Part shown: piece by piece, positions 54,593 through 64,000 of the stretch
Layout of the letters: the number at the start of each line of letters is the position of its first letter
How positions within the stretch are numbered: the stretch's first letter is position 1
Assembly: GCA_032358165.1 (NCBI GenBank)
Contig: JAALGY010000031.1
Location: forward strand, 2,294,001-2,358,000
Source of the DNA: Diplosphaera chodatii
Lineage: Eukaryota; Chlorophyta; Trebouxiophyceae; Prasiolales; Stichococcaceae
DNA length: 64,000 bases
Reading direction: 5' to 3'
The notes under the pieces: generated by a model
Told to the model about the DNA's origin: nothing
Databases searched by the model: none
Seen by the model: the letters and a program-made list of their open reading frames with translations, nothing else
Program-made: the position numbers and the translations under genes

Positions 54593-56000
54593 GATTGCCT
54601 GCTTGCTGCCAGTGCGCAGGTGGGTCGTCGAACCAAGGGTGGATTAGAGCACATTGCATTCCCGAAGGTGACGGGTGCACGTTGCCCTCCTGTGGTCTGC
54701 CGAGGGAATGTGCGAGCATTCTGCTGGATGGTTCCCCTTCGTCATGACTGCAGGAAGCAGCCCGAAGCAAGCTGAGCCACCTCTCGGCTTCGCTAACAGC
54801 CAAGCTGGTGAGGCATGAGGTCTCCACCAGATAATGTTCTGGCGGCCTAGCCAGCTGGCGTGCTGCTGAGGTTACAACCCCGCATGTGCGGTGGGCGCAC
54901 ACTGCATTTTCATGCAGCTTTCTGATCGCCTTGTCAACTGTTTCTTTAGATGGATCCGGGCGCAACCGGAGTCTGCCGACTCTTGATGAGGTGTCCTGTC
55001 ATCATTCACTATTTTACCTCCAAGTTACTGCACTGTATGCGCGGGGCGGGCGTGGCTGCATGCGATGCTCATCATGGAGAGAAGCCTACACCACAGATGT
55101 GCATGGATCTTGCACACACAGGGCGAGCATCATGGGCAGATGATCGCAGCAGTCGGCCGCCGCTGCCGCCCAAGCAGCACACAACCTTTGCCGTGCAGTG
55201 CCTGCACTTCAGACATTAATGAGCATCCAAAGTCTAATGGTGGCTGCGCTCGCGGTCTTGCTACCGAGGTGCCAGAGGGCTGATACAGCACCGGTGCCCA
55301 TGTTCCCGGGTAGAAAGGAAAATGGCTGCTGGCTCTTAGCATAGCAATTGGCGCTGGTCGGCACGACCCGCGCCCCACGGGACCTGCTGGCACCCCTGCT
55401 GGCAGTATTGAAGTGGCCAGCGCCGGTGGTGCCAGACTTCCCAGCAGTGTGCCGGCACCCGCCAGCATTGCAAGAGGCGCTGGTCGACATGACCCGCGCC
55501 TTCAAACCCTGCCGGCAGGGTGCTTGGGCCGAGCATCGACCCATGAAGGTGTCTCAGCAGGGTGCCGGCACCCTTGTGGAGAACTCCGCTGCCTCAGCAC
55601 CCCTGCAGGCAGGGTGCCGGCACATCCTGTATATTGCCAGGTGCCATGTCGCCATGCAAAGGTGTGTGGGAGTGCCAGCGGACAACGGCTCGCACACACG
55701 GAATGACGCATCAGGACGCTGCATGTCTGCGCAGGATCATCATGCCACAATTATCTTAGGGTTCTAGAGTCGTGAGTCTCGAGCTGGCCTGTGAGACTGT
55801 TCGATCAAGCTGAGTTCAAGCTGCGCAGCGACACGACAGAGAGAAGCGATACACAGAGAGGCAATACGGAATGCTTCATCACGAGACCCACAAACACTGG
55901 TTGACAAGGCAGCAAGCTGCGGTGATACCTGTCGGTTGTCTATGAGACGCCTACAAACTACCTCCTAGACAACAGCTGCCACCTCGAATCCGTCCTAGCC
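54593..56000. other. intergenic region with a degenerate repeat block
   Basis: 1.4 kb between F-box copy 2 (-) and the end of the BET gene (-). Its core is the repeat block at 55350-55640; outside this nothing is recognised. Confidence 0.5.
55350..55640. repeat. imperfect tandem repeat with palindromic GTGCCGGCAC sites
   Basis: A 25-bp segment at 55350-55374 recurs at 55476-55500 with two changes, a period of 126 bp. GTGCCGGCAC, its own reverse complement, occurs at 55449-55458, 55562-55571 (extended to the 14-bp palindrome 55560-55573) and 55614-55623, and once more far away at 30565-30574. Open frames here reflect the repeats rather than a gene. Confidence 0.75.
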
Positions 56001-59000
56001 TCACTCCTGCATCGCCTCGGCAATGGCAGCAGCGGCGCCAGCAAATGGCTGGGCCGCAGCGGCGGGCAGCACATCAGCCCGCAGCGCGTCCTGCAGCGTG
56101 CAGGGGTGCGCGCCCAGCTTCGGCTGCAGGCCCGAGCCCAAGCCGAGCAGCGCCGGCTGCATGAAGCGCGGCGACCCGGCTGGCGGCACGAAGTCGGGGC
56201 CGACCGCGGCGGACACCGTCGCCACGGCCGGGCGCAGCTTCGGCAGCGCCGCCAGCTGCGGCGGCAGCCGCATGGCCACCGGCGGCGCCGGCTGCGCTGC
56301 AGGATGTGATACCTGGCACGCTGCCAGCGGCGTGTCAACCGGCGCTGCGCTGGACCCCTGGTGCTGCAGGTCGATCGCGGGCGCGTGGCTCTCGTCGCCG
56401 CCGGCCACGTCGTCGTGCAGCATTGCTGCGCCCAGGTCTGCAGTGTTGAGGACGAGTGAGAGACTGCACATCACAATCCTCTGCAAATCGTGTGAAAGCA
56501 CAACAGCAGACGACTGACCGATCACACCCAGATAGCAGACGACAACACTTCGGCGCACCTGCAGCCTGGCGGGCAGCGTCCGCGGCCTCGCTGCCGCCCA
56601 GCGCGCCGGACTGGCGGGTGGACAGCAGCCGGTCCAGCGCTGCGGCAGCGCCAGGCGGCACAGCTCCAGCGGCTGCCGCCTGCGGCTGGGCTGCAGAGGC
56701 ATCAGGCGGCTGGCGCTGCGCAAGTGCAGGCACCTCGGCTGGCTGAGCATCATCCTGCTGAGGCAGAGGAACTGTGGCCTGCGCAGCGGCTGTGGGCTGC
56801 ACATGTTCCTGCTGTTTCACCAGTGGCTGCTGCAAAGGCTGTGCTGCGTCAGCAGGCTGGTCTGGAAGCTGCGCCGCCTGCTGTGGCTGACCCGGCTGCT
56901 CTCCCTGCGCTGAGCGCTGCCGCGGCAGGCTCGGCGGCTCAACCTTTGGCTGCTGCTGTACTGCCGAGGGCGGCTGCTGCTGGGGGCCAGCCCCTGTGCC
57001 TGCCGGCTGTGCTTGAGGCGTGACAGCGCCGCCAGGCGTGGCTGGCTCTGTGGCCGGCGCATGGGCCGAGTCCCCGGACGCCTGCTCGGGCGCTGGTGCA
57101 GCCTCGCAGGGCGGCACCCGGTACCCGCGCAGCCCTGCAGATGACATAGGCAATGCTGTGATCGCAGACATCGAGACAGCACGGCGCCTCAGCATCGCAC
57201 AGCCTGCTGAAGTTTGCCATGTCGCAGAGCGGCCAGACGAGATAGAAACTAGGACCTCACCGCTGCCTGCCAGGAGACCCGGCCAGATGAGGGGGCCCCC
57301 GGCAGCGGGGTCGCCATCGCCGCCGCCGCCGCCGGGCTCGCCGCCCTGGCTGCCAGGGCCGCCAGCGTCGCCGCCACCAGCCAGGGGCGGGCCCTCCACC
57401 TGGCCGGCCTCCCGCGCCGTCGCCACAAAGTGCTGCATGGAACAGCCAACAAGGTTCCTGGTCCTGGTGAGGTACCACCAAACTCGAGGCTGTGCCCCCC
57501 GGGACAGCTGCCACCGTGTGATAGAATGCCGGCACGTAAGGCTGCTGCAAGTGGAACGCTGCAGGCCGCATGCAGGTGGCTGGGATTGCAGTGCCCGATG
57601 CTGGCCGCACAGCACTGGCCGAATACCGCCGCGCACCTGCAGCTGCCGCAGCGTCAGCGCGTCCAGGCGGTCCATGTCGACGATCATGTCGCAGGAGCCC
57701 GGGTGCAGCTCGGGGGCGCGCCCCACCAGCAGCCCCATCGCCGCCCCAAAGGCGTCCTGCCGCAGCGCCCCGATCCCCCGCGCCAGCTGGTCCTGTGTAG
57801 CCCAATGGGGGGCACAGGGTCGGTTGACCACTGGCCACCTTGCTGCTTGCTGCAATGCTGACTGTGTGACAGCACACTGCGATACTGCTGCAGCCCTGGA
57901 TGCGGTCTGCCTGCACATGTCTGAAGCGCGTCTGCGGGCACCTCACAGCGGGGGGCGCACGGCAGGGGCGCACCTTGTCCTCCAGGGACACGGGGTCGCA
58001 CTGGGAGGCCGCCAGGCTCTGCGCGTCGCTCAGCCGGTGACCCAGCGTGTCCAGGGCGGCCGTCAGCATCTCCGCCCGCGCCATCAGCCCCTCCGTGCGC
58101 GCCGTCTGCACGCAAGCAGCTGCCAATCGATGAGCGACCTGGTTAGTGCTGAAGTAACGGAAACCACCTGGACCGTCGGATGCAAGACAATTCGGGCACA
58201 GTGCTGCAGCCAGTTGACGCTGCAAATTAAAGCAAGGGATGCTGCAAGGATGGTGTCGGCACCTGTGCGGCTTCCGTGGCTGCACGAACAGCGGCCTTCT
58301 CCTCCGCTCTTGATGCACTCGCAGCATCTGCCAGCTTGTTCGTCACCTCCCTCTGCCACTTCTTCTCAAACTCGCTCTGCAGGCGGAACAGGGGCAGTGT
58401 TGTGCTGAGCCTCGAACGATGCCGTGCAGAGGCACTTGCAGGTGCTACTTGCCACCCCGCTGCATCACGGTGTAGTCCTGAGGAGCAGCTGGACAAGCAT
58501 GCAGGGCTTGTACCTGCAGAGTGGTCGCCATCACGCCCACGTTTGACTCCCGCGGGTTGAACAGGAAGGCATTGGTGAACACCTGGCACCAACAGACAGC
58601 AGACGCGAGTTGCACAGGCATCGTGTCACACCCCACCTGCTTGCAAATGCTGAGCATGCACAGCCCTGAGGCTGCAGAGGTATTGTTTAACCGTTTTGCG
58701 GCTGCGTTGTTGACAGAACTGATACCAGCGCCACACTATTCCACGACGGAGGCACAACCAGGACGGGACCCCACCTGCTGGATGTCGGCGTGCATGTCCT
58801 CTGGCACCTTGTACGTGCCCGCCTCCAGCTTGCGCTTGATGGTGCCAAAGTCCATTGGGCGATCCACATACTTGAGGTAGTTGTCATAGCGCTTGGTGTC
58901 CACCGGGACGTTGAACGGGTACGCCCACTGCGCAGGAGATGGAGCAGCTCAGGAAGCCCACCTCACGCTGGGCTCCGAGCTGTTTTGTGACATCGTCACA

Positions 59001-60115
59001 ACCTTGCAGTTCGGGGCTTTATTTGCAGCACCTCGCCAGCAGCGCTGCAAGGACATTGGCACCGCAGCGTAACGCTGGACCGCCACCTCGCACAGGTTCA
59101 CCGATGCATGCCTTGGACGGCCACTGGAGGCAGCAGAGGCCTCACCCGGTGCGCCATGAGGGAGCGCAGCACCGCAGCGCAGCCGCGGGCCATGACGTCG
59201 GCGGTGCGGCGGGCGGCGCCCTCCGCCAGCCGCGCCCGGTCCGCGCCGCCCAGCGGCTCCCCCAGCGCCGGCATCGGCTTGGCCCACAGCGCCTGTATGT
59301 TGTTCACCTGCGGCGCGACGGGCCGGCCAGCGTGTGCCGATGCTCGCTGTGCAATTTCAGGAGCAATGGAGTGCAGCTTGTTGCAGGGTGAGCTTCAGCA
59401 TGCATCTGGATGCCCATGGGTGAAGGATGCCTGCCACGGCAGCTATAAGCGTGCTGCTCAAGCGCAGCCCTCAAGTTGGGTGTCCAAGACTCCCGCCACT
59501 GTGCACCTCGTTCTGCAGCGCCTCATACTCTGCCGTGATGTCTGCCATGCGCCGCCGCAGCTCCAGGCGGCGCTGCCGCTGCGCCTCGGCCTCGTGCTGC
59601 CGGCGCCGCTTCGCCCGGCGCTCGGCCTCCGCTGCCGACTGCGCCGGCCTGGACCGCAGTTTGTGCTTGCCATCCGCCGGCGCACTGGGTGCGGGGCCGG
59701 CCGGGGCTGCAGAGAGGGCGCCGTCGGCCTCGGCGGCGTTGCCGTCTGGGAAGCGGGGTGCAGCCGGCGTCGCGCCATTGGCATGGATGCCATTGGGTGC
59801 GCCCCTGCTGGACGGATCTCCTGCGGGGTGCGCCGCGGGCCCGTCTGGGTTGCGGCGGGCGGCGGCCGCTGTGAGGTCGGCGTGCCGCTGCTGCGCCGCC
59901 TGAGCCGCGCTGCTGCTCTGCTTTGCCGCCGCTGCTGCTTTGGCTTGTGCCGTCAGCAGGTGGGGCGGAGTCGTGCCGGCCGCCGTTGTATGCGGCTCAG
60001 CTGCTGGCTGCGCGGCCGCCATGACTGCTGACAACCTGCCTGCAGCAGCACCCGACTGCAGTAGCGGCATGTCTGACGCGAATGGCGGGGCAGGGCCGGT
60101 GCCATTTGGCTGCAT
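56001..60115 (-). CDS. BET/GTE-type bromodomain and NET-domain transcription regulator
   Basis: Ten exons: 60115-59507, 59307-59146, 58927-58775, 58582-58514, 58376-58263, 58105-57974, 57792-57637, 57432-57261, 57134-56559 and 56437-56001 (TGA). Phases close to 859 aa. The N-terminus is Ala-rich, then strongly basic (RRAKRRRQHEAEAQRQRRLE). A single bromodomain spans exons 2-4: WAYPFNVPVDTKRYDNYLKY, VDRPMDFGTIKRKLEAGTY, then VFTNAFLFNPRESNV with the Asn position that reads acetyl-lysine. A charged helix follows (exon 5), and exon 7 is a NET domain ending IVDMDRLDALTLRQLQ. One bromodomain plus NET is the plant GTE arrangement of BET proteins, which bind acetylated histones. The C-terminal 350 residues are Pro/Gln/Ala-rich and disordered. 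The first ATG of the open frame was chosen as start. Confidence 0.92.
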
Positions 60116-61329
60116 TGGCGGTCACAACGCCAGTGCTGTCATCGTCACACGCAGCAGCAGCTGCTGCACGGTGTCTACTGCTCGTGACTGCAACTGTGGC
60201 AGCGCCTTTCAGTGCGACTCAGCAGCCTGCACACAGAACTGCAGGTGGCTGTGGTGCCGCGGCGCCTGCCAGCGCCATGTGCAGCAGGACCAGCGGCGTG
60301 TGCCCGCTGGACCGTGGCAGCCGCCCCCTGATGTGGTGCACGCGCTGGCTGCTGGCGCCAATGCCTAGCTCAGCAGGCCTTGGGCTGCACCGACCCCTCG
60401 GGCCCTGCGGTCAGCACTGATGGCAGTCAGCATCACTGGGAGACACCAGCAGGCGACCAAGCGTGGCCGCGCCCACTGCTGCGGTTCTGGGGAGTCCGCC
60501 TTCTGACTCTACGGACATGAGCAGCTGACCAGGAAGCATCAGCACATGCCGGAGGGCGCAGCCCGCGGCGCTGCTCTGCCACGTGCAGCGCCTGACATAG
60601 AGAGCGCAGCGTGCCATGCGCCATGCGTTCACAACGACGTCTTTCGAAACGCCGATACATGCATTTCCGAAGCGTGAGCGTCTGCCAGGCTGGTCCTATC
60701 GGACGAGGAGGCGACTGACGTCGAGGTTTCGGAGTGGGGTGGCAGAGGAGCTGGGCCAGCGCCCCTCACCTGTTGCAAGGCAGTCCTGCAGAGCTGCAAC
60801 TGCTGCTTGCGGCCTGCTCCGCCCCGCCCAACTTAGGCCGGTCCTCCAAGCCGTGCTAATGAACCCGACTGCCACCGCTGGTGTGCACGGCAGAGGCGCC
60901 CTCGGTGCCAGACCGCTTCAACGGTTGCTGACGAGCGTCTGACTGCAAAGCAGGTGACTTGTGAAGCGGCGGACGGGCTGCTGTGCTCTCGAGACCTAGG
61001 GACTGTCAAAGACGCGGGAGGGACCCGGAGTGTGCAGCCCACGAAGCAGGCGGCAAGCATCGGCCACTTCGGCATGCTTTCGCATGTATTTGATGTGCAA
61101 ACATCTTTGCGTACTACCAGCATATGACCTGTGCACAGACGCTTGACTATATAGCCTGCACTCACCTTGTGCAAGGTGCAAGGTACACCACGCACTGAAG
61201 GGCTTCCATTGCATCGGACGAATCGGCAGCTCGAGCTGGTTGTCTGCATGGTGGTACTACTCAGCACCATACAGCAGCTGCCGAACGCGGCGCGGCACCG
61301 TGACTGTGCTCCAATCTCTTAGGCAACCA
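60116..61329. promoter_or_regulatory. divergent intergenic region, BET gene / RRN3
   Basis: 1.2 kb between two divergently transcribed genes. Both promoters should lie here. No exon chain, RNA gene or repeat was recognised. Confidence 0.5.
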
Positions 61330-63825
61330 ATGGCACGGGCGGTCGCGCCTCCGCCTGACAACGATGATTCCAGCCTGGAGGTCACAGACTTGGGTGAGGC
61401 AAAACTGTGCTGCTACCATGCTGTCTAACAGGCATCTGCACTGCATCGGCGCGTCCATGAGGCTGGCACACGGTGAGCATGTCCGCTGCCGGTCCAGGCG
61501 GCTCAGACGCGCTGCAGCTGCTGCGGCAGTACATTCGGGACGCCCTGCTGTCGCGCATCAAGGGCGTCGACACGGGAGCCTACACCCAGTGAGCGCTGCC
61601 ATGTCACACTCTTGCCGCCCCGACATGGCGGGCCGCTCCTCTGAAGCGTGCATGCGCATCTGCACAATGCACCCGATGCAGCAACGCCCATCGATGACAC
61701 GTCGTCGGTGGTGTTGCTATGCAGCTTGGTGCGCGAGCTGCGGCAGCTGAAGGAGCAGGTCGCACTGAGCGCTGCCGATGAGCTCCACGACGTGGCAGAG
61801 CAGCAGGAGGCAGATGGAGGTGATGCAGACGAGGCGGCAGCCCCTGCGGTGCAGCAGCTGGCCAACATGCTGGTGGCGCTGTCGGCGCACGTGTCGCTGC
61901 TGCACGAGCGGCTGCATGAGGCGCTGCTGACACAGATCCTGGGCCTGCAGCTGTGGACGCTGCCTCAGGTCAGTGGGTGGGCGTGCTCACACTGTGAGCA
62001 AGCATGTTCTATCCCGTTGGGTGGCACGCCAGTGATGTGGCTGAGGGTTGACAGCGTGCAGCAGCGCAGCCAGTCGCTTCCGACGTGGTTGCTGTGCTGT
62101 TTCAGTCCTTTAGTCGATGTTGTCGTCACTGCAGACGATCAGGCAACTGGTGGGTGTGCCCGGAGAGGCGGCCCAGTGGGAAGCGCATGGTATCAGAACC
62201 ATTATATCAGCATGGCCAATGCCCTGCAGGCGGTGCGGGCCGCGGCGCTGCAGCTGGTGCAGCACCTGGTGCTGTGCAGCGGGGCGCTCCTGCAGCTGGG
62301 GCTGCGCATGCTGGTGCTGGGGCTGTCGCCGCCGCCGCGGCCCCCGCAGCCCGGCAGCGGCACCGCCAGCCCGGGGGGCGGCGCCGCCTGGCGGCCCCAG
62401 CCCCACGCCGTGCTGGTGCAGGACCAGGTCCTCGCCGTGCTGCTGAAGGTGGGGCGGCGACGGCGCAGCTGCCATTGCCGCAGGGGGGCCTGCTGCGCCT
62501 CCTTGTGCACCTGACATGCTAGCTGCCTGTCCAGGGGACGCTGTTGCGCTCCCCGCCTGTCCGACCGGAGGAGCAGCACAGCCTGGCAGCAGGCTGCTGA
62601 AGTTTGTGCCAAGCACCAAGGATGCGGACGTCCTGGGGACGCAGGTGCTGGCGCTGGTGCCGACGGCGCCCACACGGCTGCTGCCGGTGCTTGCCACGGG
62701 GCTGCCGCACAAGAGCCGCGAGCGTGACGTGCACTGCCTGGCGCTGCGCGGCGTGTTTGCGCTCGCTGCTTCACCGGCAGGTGGGGCTCTGGTGGAAAAT
62801 GCAAAGGGCACAGCAGCTTGCCTGTTCGTCTGGTCGTCAGTAGCCGTGGCGGCCTGCCGCACACCATGAGCATCATGGCGTGACGCCCGGCAGGCGCAAC
62901 CATTCGGGAGGGGCTGCTGGCGGCTGTGGTGGACCACCTGCTGGAGCTGGACGTCGAGATCCGGTGGCAGGACATATCCGAGCGGCCAGGTGCACGCTGC
63001 ACAGGCCTACCACTTCTTTCAAAAGGCAGCTTCCCAAGGGACAACCGATTGCTGTCAGGCTGCAGCACTTGGCGACAATAGGATTAAGAGCATCCAGATG
63101 CCTGCTTGGGTCTGTTTTACTGCATCCATGTTGTACCCGTCTTTGCATTTGCCCCACAGATGAGCCAGACGATGAGGCAAACGAGGCAGAGCAGCAGGCG
63201 GAGCTGCAAGCAGAGGTTGAGGACATGTTCGAGCTGGAGGGTGAGCAGCAGCAGCAGCATCACTACCTGTCAACATCGGGCGCTCGTGGTGGTTTCGCAC
63301 GCAGCAGGGAGCTGAGGCGCTTCCTGGGTCATCACCCGGCTGCTTGCCTGTCTCGCAGGCATGACGGAGCTGGACATCTACGGCGGCCACGCAGCGCAGC
63401 CCGCCGGGCAGCAGGCGGCGGGCCTGCACCGCGGCGGCTGGGAGGGCGCCCCCGCGCCCGCGCAGGTGCCGCCGGCAGAGCGGACGGCGGCGGACGAGCA
63501 GGCGGACAAGCTGGACGCCATGATGGAGCTCACCCTGGAGCACCTGCAGCGGCGCACGGTGAGCAGCCCCTCGTCACATGTAGCCAGCATCGTAGCACCC
63601 TTGGTCGGAGCTGCCATGCACAATGCCACCAGCCAGAGTTGCAGTCGCACGTCATCAATGGTCCCAGGCCCATTCCACTGATCATGTCGGTGCGTGATTT
63701 CGGTACAGGAGGAGGGGCAGGCGGCGGGGGTGTGGGCCACGCTGATGGGCGCGCTGGACCGGGCGCTGCTGCCCACGCAGCGCTCCAAGTTCACGCAGTT
63801 CCTGCTGTTCTACGCGGCGCGGCAG
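61330..63825 (+). CDS. RRN3: RRN3 (TIF-IA), RNA polymerase I initiation factor, 3' end outside the window
   Basis: RRN3 links RNA polymerase I to the rDNA promoter complex in the nucleolus. Exons: 61330-61393, 61498-61588, 61647-61968, 62135-62149 (15 nt, TIRQL), 62230-62448, 62582-62780, 62894-62989, 63160-63240, 63359-63558 and 63709-63825; the reading continues beyond the window. Family matches are LVPTAPTRLLPVLATGLPHK, LLAAVVDHLLELDVEIRWQD, an acidic segment EVEDMFELE, ADKLDAMMELTLEHLQ and the hallmark RSKFTQFLLFYAARQ. The acceptors at 61647 and 62582 were chosen for phase and are the least certain; a 35-nt intron alternative at 62176-62210 was judged too short. The remaining C-terminal helices should lie to the right of the window. 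Confidence 0.88.
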
Positions 63826-64000
63826 GTGCGCCCGCTTTCGCGGCTGCCGCAAAGCTTGCCACCCTGCGGACGCTCTGCTCCCGGCACCGATGACTCTGCA
63901 TCGTGCTCATGGCGTCGAGCGGCTGTCTCTAATCCAGTTGTGCCTCGTTGTGATTGTTTCCGCACGCTGTGTCCTGTACTTTGGCGGGTCATGTCAGTCA

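Noticed and set aside
55130..55767. Open frames of 97-139 codons on both strands in the repeat block
   Set aside because: They arise from the repeated GC-rich unit, overlap on both strands and lack splice or domain support.
62176..62210. A 35-nt GT-AG intron in RRN3 extending the preceding exon
   Set aside because: Very short, and the alternative 15-nt exon with an 80-nt intron fits RRN3 length and phase better.

Overview
The window looks like nuclear DNA of a GC-rich green alga, most likely a trebouxiophyte (Chlorella/Coccomyxa type). The reasons are short exons of 15-600 nt in nearly every gene, a strong preference for TGCAG acceptors, several GC-AG introns, Ala/Gln/Pro-rich proteins and plant-type protein families. 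No bacterial, organellar or CRISPR feature was seen. Exon chains were built by eye from reading frame, splice signals and phase. Boundaries are models, but most long chains close in frame from start to stop.

Layout: 1-660 (+) is the end of a Gln/Pro-rich protein with an acidic-aromatic tail. 1647-3308 (+) is a type II membrane glycosyltransferase-like protein. 3948-8237 (-) is a 16-exon coiled-coil protein. 8887-10599 (+) is a probably organelle-targeted RRM-like protein. 11259-14851 (-) is pyruvate kinase, carrying a 25-bp tandem duplication that breaks the frame. 15274-19061 (+) is a DHX35-family protein with every helicase motif altered. 19881-24614 (+) is a SAM-domain protein with a lipidation-type N-terminus. 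25746-29706 (+) is an F-box/LRR gene broken by a 10-bp insertion. A tRNA-Glu(CTC) lies at 30772. 33032-about 35567 (-) is an uncertain gene. 36366-45856 (+) is a 28-exon gene for a roughly 1705-aa protein. 46424-about 49226 (-) is another uncertain gene. 50330-54592 (-) is an intact F-box/LRR paralogue. 56001-60115 (-) is a BET/GTE bromodomain-NET protein. 61330-63825 (+) is the Pol I initiation factor RRN3, cut by the window edge.

The genes do not form one pathway. The best candidate for something undescribed is 36366-45856: ubiquitin-like repeats joined to what reads as a two-motif LAGLIDADG endonuclease fold, followed by a long unrecognised region, a pure (CAG)21 tract and a PIP-like tail, all split by spliceosomal introns. 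Next are the motif-dead DHX35-like protein and two genes whose frames are broken only by short local duplications, which may be real alleles or assembly errors.
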